Below are positions 9,108 to 20,790 of a stretch of 64,000 bases of DNA, in pieces. The notes under the pieces are model-generated. The model worked only from the letters and a program-made list of their open reading frames with translations, was not told the origin of the DNA and made no database searches. The stretch's first letter is position 1. Each line of letters opens with the position of its first letter. The position numbers and the translations under genes are program-made. The stretch is from Neoarius graeffei (taxonomy: Eukaryota; Chordata; Actinopteri; Siluriformes; Ariidae). The stretch covers positions 3,558,542 through 3,622,541 of the forward strand of contig NC_083583.1 in NCBI RefSeq assembly GCF_027579695.1. The letters are read 5' to 3'.

Positions 9108-9871
9108 TGTAACAGAGTTAAAAATGCACTTCCATCCATCCATTATCTCTAGCTGCTTTATCCTGTTCTACAGGGTCGCAGGCAAGCTGGAGCCTATCCC
9201 AGCTGACTACGGGCGAAAGGCGGGGTTCACCCTGGACAAGTCGCCAGGTCATCACAGGGCTGACACATAGACACAGACAACCATTCACACTCACATTCAC
9301 ACCTACGCTCAATTTAGAGTCACCAGTTAACCTAACCTGCATGTCTTTGGACTGTGGGGGAAACCGGAGCACCCGGAGGAAACCCACGCGGACACGGGGA
9401 GAACATGCAAACTCCACACAGAAAGGCCCTCGCCGGTCACGGGACTTGAACCCAGGACCTTCTTGCTGTGAGGCAACAGTGCTAACCACTACACCACCAT
9501 GCCACCCCAAAATGCACTTTATTAAATATTTATTTCCAATTTGTATTTGTAAGTTGTATTTATCATTTTATGATTATTTTGAGTATTTATGAATTCTATC
9601 TCCAAGTTATTTTCATTTACCATTATTTTATAAATTTTCCCTGTGTTAATTACCCTCCTGCACTCTGCCCTTTTCGTTCCTCCTGGGCTTCTGTAGCCCC
9701 GCCCCTCTGTCCTGACAGTCCTGTTGTGTTCTGCTGAGGGAGCAGAGGTGTAGGAAGGAAGAGACAGAAGATTTATAATCTATGTTGATGTCTTCTGCAA
9801 GGGAGAAAATAAATACAGGAAAGTAGCATCTCGAGTCCTCTTCCTTCATGCCCAAACACACACCCATTACA
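9108..9871 (+). repeat. 3' LTR, SINE-interrupted
   Basis: Matches the 5' LTR except for an inserted SINE at 9132-9508. A purine-rich tract precedes it at 9097-9107. Confidence 0.9.
9132..9508 (-). mobile_element. tRNA-derived SINE (DANA/mermaid-like), copy 1
   Basis: On the minus strand it starts with a tRNA-like head: a 'tagtggttagc' A-box-like stretch and a 'gggttcaagtccc' B box. Then comes a conserved body ('gtgtggagtttgcatgttc', 'tttcccccacagtccaaag') and a tail ending 'ggataaagcagctagagata'. The 11-bp duplication AAAATGCACTT flanks it (9121-9131, 9509-9519). It would be transcribed by RNA polymerase III and moved by a LINE. It lies inside the 3' LTR. Confidence 0.9.
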
Positions 9872-9968
9872 CCAAGTGTTAGCTCGATAGCCTAGCCGGT
9901 CTCACACAGTCTTTATATAAATAAATAAAAAGAGCGCAGTGTGTAGATTGTGTTCGATAATAATAATA

Positions 9969-10341
9969 ATTAAAGCTGCAAGCGGCCTTGATGGGCCCTC
10001 GCGCGTGTGGTTCCACAACCCAGGACATTCCACCACCCAACAAAACAGTCACGTCATATATTCATCAAATGTTCAAAGGTGATGTGCATGTTGCAAATGC
10101 TGTGACTGCTTGACGCATGAGCGATAGACAGACAAAGACTGTATGTGTGTTTCTGTGGTGTGAAAGTGTACATTTATATATGTACAAAACTATACATGTG
10201 TCTCCTCCTTATCTCTATCTCATGCTGTGATCTTAAGTCATCTTAGCTTTCCTGTGTCTGCAGTGTGTGTACATGGAGAGTTTTCATATGTCTGCAACAA
10301 AATGCACAATGATGGCAGGTATGCACTCACTGGTGTGTGAG
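9969..10341 (+). repeat. Unclassified fish dispersed repeat, 5' part
   Basis: Begins 'attaaagctgcaagcggcc', a start familiar from abundant teleost repeats. It leads into the 40-bp array and resumes after it at 14541-16078. No coding capacity is seen. Confidence 0.5.
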
Positions 10342-10500
10342 AGACTGGTAATTACTAACACTGACCACTAGGCAGTGTGTATGACTGGTAATTACTAACA
10401 CTGGCCACTAGGCGGTGTTTATGACTGGTAATTACTAACACTGGCCACTAGGCGGTGTTTATGACTGGTATTTACTAACACTGGCCACTAGGCGGTGTGT
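10342..10500 (+). repeat. 40-bp minisatellite, left block
   Basis: About four units of 'tggtaattactaacactggc' plus 'cactaggcggtgtgtatgac'. The block is separated from the main array by a SINE and a TIR element. Confidence 0.9.
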
Positions 10501-10872
10501 CTCATCTCATTATCTGTAGCTGCTTTATCCTGTTCTACAGGGTCGCAGGCAAGCTGGAGCCTATCCCAGCTGACTACGGGCGAAAGGCGGGGTTCACCCT
10601 GGACAAGTCGCCAGGTCATCACAGGGCTGACACATAGACACAGACAACCATTCACACTCACATTCACACCTACGCTCAATTTAGAGTCACCAGTTAACCT
10701 AACCTGCATGTCTTTGGACTGTGGGGGAAACCGGAGCACCCGGAGGAAACCCACGCGGACACGGGGAGAACATGCAAACTCCACACAGAAAGGCCCTCGC
10801 CGGCCACGGGGCTCGAACCCGGACCTTCTTGCTGTGAGGCTACAGCGCTAACCACTACACCACCGTGCCGCC
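10501..10872 (-). mobile_element. tRNA-derived SINE, copy 2
   Basis: Same family and orientation as copy 1. It is inserted within one minisatellite unit and duplicates CTAGGCGGTGTGT (10488-10500, 10873-10885). Confidence 0.9.
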
Positions 10873-10904
10873 CTAGGCGGTGTGTATAACTGGTAATTAC
10901 TAAT

Positions 10905-12492
10905 ACTACGTTCAGACTGCAACCTGAAACGACCCATATGCGATTTGTTGTGAAATCCGATTTTTTTGTTAGGCTGTTCACATTACCAATTATATGAGAC
11001 TTGTATGCGATCTCCAATATGAACAGAAAACGACCCAAAAGTGTCCCGCATGCACAAATTGACAAGTAATAAGCACATCTATGTAATATGTAAACAAACA
11101 AAAAAAAGCGCACTCAAGTTTAATGATTTCTTTTTTTGTTTGTTTGTTTAATTATCTGGTTAGTGTTAAAGTGTGAGGTCTCGTGTGTGTTTTTGTTTCT
11201 GAACTGAAATGAAACCGTGTAGCCTGGTAATGAGGGTTGACTCCTAAATGTCTCTCTAATTTCTATATAAGTGCACTACATGTTACTAGGAAGTAATGGA
11301 TTTTTAAACTCCATATAGTGCACTCGAGCTTCAGTAGGCAGTCATTTGGGATACGGCCGCTGTATTACCAAACTCTTAATTCAGGCTTAATAATTTGCAC
11401 ATATTTATTTCGTCATATTAATAAACTTTTTCTACATTTTTATAAATATTTATTTAGATTGTTTATAGGGGCGGCACGGTGGTGTAGTGGTTAGCGCTGT
11501 CGCCTCACAGCAAGAAGGTCCTGGGTTCGAGCCCCGGGGCCGGCGAGGGCCCTTCTGTGTGGAGTTTGCATGTTCTCCCCGTGTCCGCGTGGGTTTCCTC
11601 CGGGTGCTCCGGTTTCCCCCACAGTCCAAAGACATGCAGGTTAGGTTAACTGGTGACTCTAAATTGAGCGTAGGTGTGAATGTGAGTGTGAATGGTTGTC
11701 TGTGTCTATGTGTCAGCCCTGTGATGACCTGGCGACTTGTCCAGGGTGTACCCCGCCTTTCGCCCGTAGTCAGCTGGGATAGGCTCCAGCTTGCCTGCAA
11801 CCCTGTAGAAGGATAAAGCGGCTAGAGATAATAAGATGAGATTGTTTATAGCCAGCTGAATTCTGCAACTTCTCTCAGCGCTGGCTCAAGGTGCAGAAAC
11901 ACCAGTGCAGTTTGCTATGGAGATGAGGCGAGACCTGGCGATGTGGTTTTTGTGGCGGCGGCGGAACTCACACAATAATCTGATTAATGTGGGCAGCAGA
12001 CTAATGAGACCGAAGGTGTCAAATTACTGGAAATTTCCAGAACAATCTTATAATCTTGTAATACAGGATGGTTTAAGTTATAAATTAGTTATAGAAACTG
12101 TTTTATTTAATCAGGCTAACAGATCAACATCCAGGTCCCTACCAAATCCACCATTAGCTTGATCAATTCTATAAAAGTCTATTTAAATTCTGAAAACTGT
12201 ACAAATGTTGTTTTCCACCAAAGAGGCAGGATTAGCCAACGCAGAATAGTGATGTTTGTCTCTTGTTGATGACGTGTAGGTCGCATGAATCCGGCCTGTC
12301 CGGTCAGACTGCAGTCGCATGTGAAAATATCGGATATGCATCGGATTTAGGACCACATATCCAAGCGGCCTGGGTCGCATGTGAAGAAATCGGATCTGTG
12401 TCGTTCAGATTGTCAATAACAAATCGGATACAGGTCGTATATGGGCAAAAAAATTGGATATGGGTTGTTTCAGGGTGCAGTCTGAACGTAGT
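10905..12492. mobile_element. TIR DNA element inside minisatellite
   Basis: Ends ACTACGTTCAGACTGCA and TGCAGTCTGAACGTAGT are inverted. The inner part 'cctgaaacgacccatatgcg' is also mirrored at the right end with changes. The element splits the 40-bp array and contains SINE copy 3. No transposase frame was seen. Flanking duplication is unclear, so the superfamily is not assigned. Confidence 0.75.
11469..11839 (+). mobile_element. tRNA-derived SINE, copy 3
   Basis: Plus orientation, head 'gggcggcacggtggtgtag' and tail 'gagataataagat'. Flanked by the 12-bp duplication GATTGTTTATAG (11457-11468, 11840-11851). Confidence 0.92.
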
Positions 12493-14540
12493 CTCTCACT
12501 GGCCATGAGGCCGTGTGTATGACTGGTAATTACTAACACTGGCCACTAGGCGGTGTGTGTGGTAATTAACACTGGCCACGAGGCGGGGTATATGACTGGT
12601 AATTACTAACACTGACCACTAGGCCGTGTGTATGACTGGTAATTACTAACACTGGCCACAAGGCGGGGTGTGGTAATTACTAACACTGGCCACTAGGCCG
12701 TGTGTATGACTGGTAATTACTAACACTGGCCACAAGGCGGGGTGTGGTAATTACTAACACTGGCCACAAGGCGGTGTGTATGACTGGTAATTACTAACAC
12801 TGACCTCTAGGTGGTGTGTATGACTGGTAATTACTAACACTGACCACTAGGCGGGGTGTATGACTGGTAATTACTAGCACTGGCCACTAGGAGGTGTGTA
12901 TGACTAGTAATTACCAACACTGGCCACTAGGTGGTGTGTGTGGTAATTACTAACACTGGCCACGAGGCGGGGTGTATGACTGGTAATTACTAACACTGGC
13001 CACTAGGCGGGGTGTATGACTGGTAATTACTAACACTGACCTCTAGGCGGGGTGTATGACTGGTAATTACTAACACTGACCACTAGGCGGGGTGTATGAC
13101 TGGTAATTACTAGCACTGGCCACTAGGAGGTGTGTATGACTAGTAATTACCAACACTGGCCACTAGGCGGTGTGTCTGGTAATTACTAACACTGGCCACG
13201 AGGCGGGTGTATGACTGGTAATTACTAACACTGGCCACTAGGCGGTGTGTATGACTGGTAATTACCAACACTGGCCTCTAGGCGGTGTGTATGACTGGTA
13301 ATTACCAACACTGGCCACTAGGCGGTGTGTATGACTGGTAATTACTAACACTGGCCACTAGGCGGTGTGTATGACTGGTAATTACCAACACTGGCCACTA
13401 GGCGGTGTGTATGACTGGTAATTACCAACACTGGCCACTAGGCGGTGTGTATGACTGGTAATTACCAACACTGACCTCTAGGTGGTGTGTATGACTGGTA
13501 ATTACCAACACTGGCCACTAGGCGGTGTGTATGACTGGTAATTACTAACACTGGCCACTAGGCGGTGTGTATGACTGGTAATGACCAACACTGGCCACTA
13601 GGCGGTGTGTATGACTGGTAATTACCAACACTGACCTCTAGGTGGTGTGTATGACTGGTAATTACTAACACTGACCACTAGGCGGGGTGTATGACTGGTA
13701 ATTACTAACACTGGCCACTAGGCGGTGTGTATGACTGGTAATTACTAACACTGGCCACTAGGCGGTGTGTATGACTGGTAATTACTAACACTGACCTCTA
13801 GGTGGTGTGTATGACTGGTAATTACCAACACTGACCACTAGGCGGGGTGCATGACTGGTAATTACTAACACTGGCCACTAGGCGGTGTGTATGACTGGTA
13901 ATTACTAACACTGGCCACTAGGCGGGGTGTATGACTGGTAATTACTAACACTGACCTCTAGGCGGGGTGTATGACTGGTAATTACTAACACTGGCCACTA
14001 GGCGGGGTGTATGACTGGTAATTACTAACACTGACCTCTAGGCGGGGTGTATGACTGGTAATTACTAACACTGACCACTAGGCGGGGTGTATGACTGGTA
14101 ATTACTAACACTGGCCACTAGGCGGGGTGTATGACTGGTAATTACTAGCACTGGCCACTAGGCGGTGTGTATGACTGGTAATTACTAGCACTGGCCACTT
14201 GGCGGTGTGTATGACTGGTAATTACTAACACTGACCACTAGGCGGGGTGTATGACTGGTAATTACTAGCACTGGCCACTAGGCGGTGTGTATGACTGGTA
14301 ATTACTAGCACTGGCCACTTGGCGGTGTGTATGACTGGTAATTACTAACACTGACCACTAGGCGGTGTGTATGACTGGTAATTACTAACACTGACCACTA
14401 GGCGGGGTGTATGACTGGTAATTACTAACACTGACCACTAGGCGGGGTGTATGACTGGTAATTACTAACACTGACCACTAGGCGGGGTGTATGACTGGTA
14501 ATTACTAGCACTGGCCACTAGGCGGGGTGTATGACTGGTG
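12493..14540 (+). repeat. 40-bp minisatellite, main array of ~50 units
   Basis: A nearly continuous head-to-tail array. The usual unit is 40 bp ('tggtaattactaacactggc' then 'cactaggcggtgtgtatgac'). Shorter 33-34-bp units lacking 'atgact' occur near the left end. Each unit holds a palindromic GTAATTAC and a GGCCACTAGG-centred block. Variants (ggcc/gacc, cggtg/cgggg, ctctagg) recur in groups, and a 120-bp trimer at 14101-14220 is repeated at 14221-14340 with one difference, so higher-order copying has occurred. Confidence 0.97.
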
Positions 14541-16078
14541 GTACACGTACAAACCACAAAAAAAATCAACTCGATGGGTTTACCATTTTTTCTTAGGTAT
14601 GGTGCGCCGCTGGAGCTCCGCTATTATTGCGTGTCTGTTTGTCAGAGGGAGAGAGAGAAAAAAAGTGCGTGCGTGTGTGAGTGAGAGTGTGCTCATAGAT
14701 GTTGCGTGTGCATGTGAGAGCATACTTGTGTGTGTGTGCGCGCGCGCATAAATATGCATATGACTGTGTGTATGAGCGTGCACAGAATTGTACATTATAT
14801 CAGACTCACGATATTCAGTATTTTGTAAAGTTTCAGATCAATCCATCAATTAATTGAACATTTTTCCCCATTTCCTGCTTGGCCAGATGGTGGCGCTGTG
14901 CTAGGCATCTGAATTACACATGTGAATATCATCACAGTCATAATACACAATATTTTGTAAAGTGTCAGATCAAATCAGTTAAGGCATTGCCAATTTCTGG
15001 CACATTTCTTGCTTGGCCAGGTGGTGGCGCTATAACAGGCAGGCTCATTGGGCGTCAGGTTATCCTAATAATCATAATATCTATTGAAGTAAGAAGTGTC
15101 CGACCATACAGTCAATGCACTGTGGCTTTCTGACACGTTTCCTGTTTATGTGGAAAGATATTAAAATCATAAGGCCATTTCAACATATTACAAGATATCA
15201 AAAATCCCTTCGCAATTTAATATCAGCGACATCTTGGCATCACGTATAACAAATTTCACCTGAATCTCATGAACCGTCTAGGAGGAGCATGTTAAAATTC
15301 ATCACATGTCAAAACACACATATTCAAAACCCTATTCTTTCCTTGGCCAGTTGGTGGCGCTATACCAGACAGGCCCATAACGGCTAAAGAGCATCAGAAT
15401 CATATTATATCAAGTTCAACATTCAGCAATACCTTGGCATATTATATGTTATTGTCAGGGCCAGTTAAGCAATAATAATTTAAGTTAAAAACAGTTAAAA
15501 ATGAATGATAATTTAAGAACATAGAAAAGAGTTTAGAACAGAAAAAGAATAGAAAAGAGTTCCATGTTCTAAATCTTCTGATGTGACGTCACTATAGTGG
15601 TAACTATGGTAACTGACTGTGTATACCTTAAGTTTCGAGTCAGAACATGGTGGAAGCAACAGTGTTTTGACCGTGCGCCAGACTTCGTGATTTACCTTGT
15701 TGTTTTTAAGTAAACATTTTAGAAAGATAAGGGAAGTTGTCATGTCTCGTCGCTCGCATGGAAAAAGAGTGTTTTTTCGACCGACTCTAGAAATGGTACA
15801 GTAATCAAGGAAGAGCTAACGGAGTGCCATTACAGTTATAGTATTTCAACATATAAAAAACCCCTTAGTAATTCAACTTCAGCAATATCTTGGCATCATG
15901 TTCGCCAAGTTTGACATGAATCTGATGAACCATCTAGGAGGAGCATGCTAAAAATGACCTCACTCCAAATGGCCTGATGACCATTCCAAAGTTCTACCCA
16001 TTCATTTCAATGGGAAATGGAAAAGGGGTGCTATGAAGTCCCGGGGCCAAAAGTCTGTGGCTGAGTAGCGGTGACAAC
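14541..16078 (+). repeat. Unclassified fish repeat, 3' part
   Basis: Contains three degenerate copies of 'ttggccaggtggtggcgcta' (near 14878, 15014 and 15352), separated by about 135 and 340 bp. The phrases 'gaatctcatgaaccgtctag' and 'gaatctgatgaaccatctag' recur. A 'tgtgtgtgcgcgcgcg' run lies near 14725-14750. An interval at about 15460-15840 differs in style and may be a separate insertion; its identity is unknown. No gene is seen. Confidence 0.5.
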
Positions 16079-16656
16079 TGTTTTGTTCTTCATTTTGAAA
16101 TAAAAGAACGTTGTCTAGCATTTTGTATTTTATTAAACACGGAACATATTTACATGCGTCTTCACTGAATCATCTCATCTCATTATCTCTAGCCGCTTTA
16201 TCCTGTTCTACAGGGTCGCAGGCAAGCTGGATCCTATCCCAGCTGACTACGGGCGAAAGGCGGGGTACACCCTGGACAAGTCGCCAGGTCATCACAGGGC
16301 TGACACATAGACACAGACAACCATTCACACTCACATTCACACCTACGCTCAATTTAGAGTCACCAGTTAACCTAACCTGCATGTCTTTGGACTGTGGGGG
16401 AAACCGGAGCACCCGGAGGAAACCCATGCGGACACGGGGAGAACATGCAAACTCCGCACAGAAAGGCCTTCGCCGGCCACGGAGCTCGAACCCGGACCTT
16501 CTTGCTATGAGGCGACAGCGCTAACCACTATACCACTGTGCCGCCCTCACTGAATCATGTCTGAGCTAAATCTCCTCTGTGTACAATGTTAACCACTCAC
16601 TAATAAGGAACTCTACTCACACCTTGTGGTAGGAGGTAGAATTACACATCATGACA
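16079..16656 (-). repeat. 3' LTR of Gypsy element 1 (SINE inside)
   Basis: On the minus strand a purine tract 'aaagaaaggggga' (16657-16671) is followed by TGTCATGATG, the likely LTR start. It runs through SINE copy 4 and an 'aataaaatac' signal to an end near 'acaaaaca' at 16079. The 5' LTR is missing, so limits are inferred. Confidence 0.55.
16174..16546 (-). mobile_element. tRNA-derived SINE, copy 4
   Basis: Flanked by the 12-bp duplication TCACTGAATCAT (16162-16173, 16547-16558). Inserted in the LTR of Gypsy element 1. Confidence 0.92.
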
Positions 16657-16978
16657 TCCCCCTTTCTTTAAAGTAGATACTCACCAAATTAAATGCATTA
16701 CAGGTGTCAGTTTTTTTTAACCATTTACCTTAGATAACTTTTCATTTAACTTGCATAACTCACTTCTCAGTACTCAGCTACTGTAAATCACAATGGCAAA
16801 TTACTGTGACTAACTTGAACATTAATGTAACCATAACACACAACATAACAGCTTATTAACTCTAACAGGTCTAGTCTCATTAACCCTTGTTTACAGGTCA
16901 AGTCTTTCAGGTTTCTTGATTGTTCTTGTGGATCTTCTTGTTGCCGTTTCACCTGGAATAAATGCATTGGTTAGATTT

Positions 16979-19500
16979 TCAGTGTGTGTTGCAGTGTGTA
17001 GTATGTATAGAGTTGGACTCAGACTCAGCTTGTGCTTGACTGAGCTCTTGGTCTGGAACAGTCTCTGGTGTCGCTGGTGTCTTCAGGAGACTGCGCCAAT
17101 TTCGTCTGATGATCTGTCCTTCTGGCGTTCTCACGGTGTAGGATTGTGGCGCGACCTCTTGAAGAACAGTGGCTTTCGTCGTCCATCCTTCAGGACTTTC
17201 AATCCTGACTGCGTCATTCCTGGACAGTGATGGAAACTGCTTTGCTGTTCTGTCATAGAAAGTCTTTCGTTTCATTTTCTGATGTTTCAACTTTTGTTCC
17301 AGCTTAAGGTGTTTCTTTTGCTTTGAACAGGTTGGAAGTGTTGTTCGGAGCTTTCTTTTCATCAGCAGCTTAGCAGGTGACAGCCCGCACTCCAGAGGTG
17401 ATGCTCTGTAGCTCAGTAGAGCCAGGTAAGGATCGGAGTCACTATCTGAAGCCTTCTTCAACAGCTGCTTGAGGATGTGAACGCCTTTCTCAGCTTTGCC
17501 ATTAGACTGTGCATACAGAGGGCTAGATGTGACGTGTTTGAAATCATACACTTTTCCGAAGTCTTGCCACTCTGCTACTGAAGCATGGTCCATTGTCACT
17601 CATTACTGTATGTGGAATGCCATGTCTGGCGAAGATGGATTTGGCATGTGTAATGACACAGTTGGACGATGTACTTGAGAGTAATGCCATCTCGGGGTAA
17701 TTTGAGAAATAGTCAATGACTAAGTAGTCCTTTCCTTTCAGGTGGAACAAGTCCATTCCCACTTTGTGCCACGGTGCTGTTGGCACATCAGTTACAGTCA
17801 TTGGTTCTTTTGTTTGTTTCTGTATTTCTGGCATGTCTCGCATCTGCTTATCATGTTGTCAATGTCTTTGTTAAGTCCAGGCCAGAACACCATCTCTCTC
17901 GCCCTTCTTTTACATTTTTCAACACCTAAGTGTCCTTCATGAATTCTCTGCAGTAGCTCTTGTCTGAGCGTACTTGGAATGACTATTCTGTTTTGTTTTA
18001 ACAAAAGTCCATGAACTACACTCAGCTCACCTCTGACGTGGTAGAACTGTGGACATGATCCTGCAGCCCATCCATTCCGCATGTTCTCCATCACGCGCTG
18101 TAGTTCTGGATCTCTCACTGTCTCATCGATGATCTGCCTGGTCTTGGTGTCAGACACAGGAAGCGTTGCAGACACCGTGCTGACGTGCACCTGGACATCC
18201 TCTTCGGTCGTGCTCGCACAACCCTTTACAGGTGCTCTTGACAATGCATCAGCGAGAATGAGGTGTTTGCCAGGTGTGTAGATGAGTTCAATGTCATACC
18301 TCTGCATCTTCATCATCATGCGCTGTATCCTTGGTGACATTTCATTTAAGTTCTTCTTCATGATTGCTACGAGTGGACAATGGTCAGTCTCTACAGTGAA
18401 GGTGGGTAGGCCATATATGTAGCTGTGAAACTTCTCAAGGCCAAACACTAATCCGAGACACTCTCTCAATTTGTGCGTATGTGCACTCAGTCTCTGTCAT
18501 AGACCTGGATGCATATGCTACAGGTTTCCAGTGCTCACCTTCAGCTTGTAGTAGTACTGCACCGATTCCATCTTTCGAAGCATCTGTAGACATCTTGATT
18601 CTCTTGGTTGGGTCAAAGAAGGTCATCACAGGTGTGGCAGTGAGTGCATCTTTGAGCTTTTGCCACTTGCGCTCATGGTTGACTGTCCAGTCGAAGTTGT
18701 CGTCTTTGTGGAGGAGTTCACGCAGGTAAGTTGTCTTTGCTGAGAGGTTGGGTATGAATTTCCCGATGAAGTTTACCATTCCCATGATGCGTAGGACGCC
18801 TGCTCTGTCTGTGGGTTTCGGCATGTTCAGTATGGCGTTGATCTTTTCCTCATCTGGCTGTATGCCCTGAGCTGAGAGCTTGTCTCCCAGGAACACGAGC
18901 TCTTGAGCAGCAAACTGGCATTTGTTTTTGTTGAGCTTTAATCCATTCTTCTGTATTCGCTCCAGGACACTGGTCAGTCTCTGATTGTGCTGCTGGATTG
19001 TGGACCCCCATATGATTGTCATCCACATAGGCTCTTACTCCATCCAGACCTTCGATTGTGTGTTCCATTGCCCCATGAAAGATCTCAGAGGCGGATATAA
19101 TTCCAAAGGGAAGCCTCTGAAAGCAATATCATCCAAAGGGCGTATTGAACGTACACAGCTTGGTACTGCTCTCATCCAACCCAAGTTGCCAAAAACCTTG
19201 TGACGCATCAAGTTTGGAGAAGTATCTGGCCCCTGCCATCTCGCTGGTGATCTCCTCTCACTTGGGTATTTGATAGTGTTCACGCTTGATGTTTTCATTG
19301 AGGTCTTTCGGATCCATGCATATCCTCAACTCTCCACTCTTTTTCTTCACACAGACCATGGAATTGACCCACTCTGTCGGTTCTTCTATTTTCTTTATCA
19401 CACCAAGCGCTGTCATCCACTCCAGCTCTTTTTTCAAACTATCCGAGTGCCAGTGGAACTCTTCTTGCGGCATGTACAACTGGCTGTGCATTGTCTTTCA
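16979..19500 (-). pseudogene. Gypsy retrotransposon pol (RT-RNase H-integrase)
   Basis: From 19491 leftward the minus strand encodes RT starting with HSQLYMPQEEFHWHSDSLKK and the SGELRICMDPKDLN block. After a frame change comes the AYVDDNHMG active site at about 19020-19065. The thumb follows (LGDKLSAQGIQPDEEKINAI), then RNase H (MSTDASKDGIGAVLLQ), the H2C2 integrase finger (HEGHLGVEKCKRR...CETCQKYRN), and the integrase core with GMDLFH, SDNGPCFSS and NGKAEKGV supplying the D, D and E. A C-terminal domain ends RRNWRSLLKTP. Frameshifts occur near 17570, 18450, 19050 and 19270. Gag, protease and 5' LTR are missing. Ty3/Gypsy by domain order (RNase H before integrase). Confidence 0.88.
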
Positions 19501-19529
19501 GCTGAATTTTGTACTTTGTACAAAATTTT

Positions 19530-20080
19530 GAATTTTGCTAGTACAAATGCTCGAACTAGCCAATAGCATTTCAGAAATACAGCCCCGTGTTAAGGGGGAA
19601 AAAAAAAAAAAAAGCCCTCCTTCATTGACCAATCAGAACTGAGTAATTTGGCCCTATGTATTATAATGTGTGGCAAAAATACAGAAAGGAATTAAAGATA
19701 ACCTTAATTATAGAAAAATACAGTAATACTAAAATAAAACAATAATTGTACAGTACACTTTACCTTTGTGGCTGATCGTTGCTTGCACACGTGGATGAGA
19801 GGAGGAGCACCAACACTAACACTTTTCACTTTCTCGGGAGCGATAATGAGGGTTAATTTAATGCAAATAAAGAAAATCGCATCAACACAACGCAGTGCCG
19901 AACAATGTTCACAGCGCCACCTTGAGTCCAGCTGATACTGCCGCGCGCCTCACGTGCTGTGGAAGCCGCCAGTTTGTGCGTTCGCAAATCGAAGCGAAAT
20001 TTGTTCGGAAATGGTGTTCGGAGCCCAATTTGTTCGGGAATAGGGATGTTCGTGACCCGAGGTTTGACTGTATACAGTAC
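19530..20080. repeat. DNA-transposon debris incl. pogo-like end
   Basis: The right end near 20075 reads 'cccgaggtttgactgta', which resembles pogo/Tigger-type termini. It is preceded by 'ttcgttcgg'-like phrases. The left part (19560-19650) has an A15 run and a 'gaccaatcagaactgag' phrase of unknown origin. No coding frame is supported. Confidence 0.4.
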
Positions 20081-20399
20081 ATTATATTAACTCAGGCTTT
20101 GAAATACAAATATTATCAAGGCGTGTTCAAATAATCTTTGCTTGTACTTTTACAGAAAGTTGACATAAGTGAAGTATTTTGATATAATTCGCTTACATTT
20201 CCATAGCAGCAACAACAACCACCCCATTTTGCTTTTAGTAAAATAGAACTATGGTGTGATGCAAAATTTAATCGTCTCATAACAGTGGTGATGGTTCAGT
20301 AAAATTATAATAACCTTCACCACATTATCATCAAATGTATAATGTACTTGTCACATCAGACCCCCAGCCCACTTTCAGCTGAAATAAGAATTTGCTGTT
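20081..20399. other. Unassigned AT-rich interval
   Basis: AT-rich, with no frame, repeat unit or terminal repeat that I can support. Confidence 0.4.
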
Positions 20400-20790
20400 G
20401 TCATGCCTGTTATCAGTTTATACTACAGTAGCTCTTCTGGGGGATTGGACCACAAGGGCTAGCTTTCGTGCCCCGTGTGAATTGATGAGCCTTCGACACC
20501 CACGACCCTGTCGCCGGGTCACCAGTTGTCTTTTGGATCTTTGGACCACTTTTGTTTGGTACTAACCACTGCATACTGGGAACACCCCACAAGATGTACC
20601 GTTTTGGAGATGTTCAGACCCAGACATCTCACCATCACAATTTGTCAAATTCGCTCAGATCCTTACACTCGCCTGTTTTTCCTGCTTCCAACACATCAAC
20701 TTCAAGGACTGACTGTTCTTGCTGATGAATAAACCACACTCCTTTCCCAGGTGCCACTGTAATGAAATAATCAATGTTATAGCTGATCTG
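20400..20790 (-). pseudogene. Tc1-type transposase N-terminal fragment
   Basis: The minus strand reads as the helix-turn-helix region of a fish Tc1 transposase, with pieces such as 'aaggatctgagcgaatttga' and 'caaaacggtacatcttgtgg' and the CS-YAVVSTKQKWSK region. Small indels break the frame. The flanks and the catalytic half are absent. Confidence 0.55.

Larger units (their letters stand above)
6741..9871 (+). mobile_element. Non-autonomous LTR retrotransposon (no pol)
   Basis: Two LTRs (6741-7119; 9108-9871 with a SINE inside) are nearly identical, begin TGTAACAGAG and end TTACA. They are flanked by the same four bases CCAA (6737-6740, 9872-9875). Just after the 5' LTR comes 'tggtgccgtgacc', a primer-binding-site-like sequence. 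A purine tract 'gtgggggtggg' precedes the 3' LTR. Only gag-like fragments are found inside, and reverse transcriptase and integrase are absent, so it must have been mobilised in trans. Confidence 0.9.

Noticed and set aside
9440-9508. tRNA gene
   Set aside because: The tRNA-like box sequences belong to the SINE head; the cloverleaf is not maintained and each copy has the SINE body attached.
9118-9510. Open frames of 83-140 codons within SINEs (also at 10488, 11450, 16111, 21201, 52468, 60598)
   Set aside because: The same frames recur in every SINE copy on both strands and follow the SINE sequence; they are not genes.
12493-14540. CRISPR-like regular repeats
   Set aside because: Units are head-to-tail with no unique spacers, in vertebrate DNA with no cas genes; it is a minisatellite.
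14527-14795. GT-rich open frames on both strands
   Set aside because: Low-complexity GT/CA sequence; no domain and no conservation signal.
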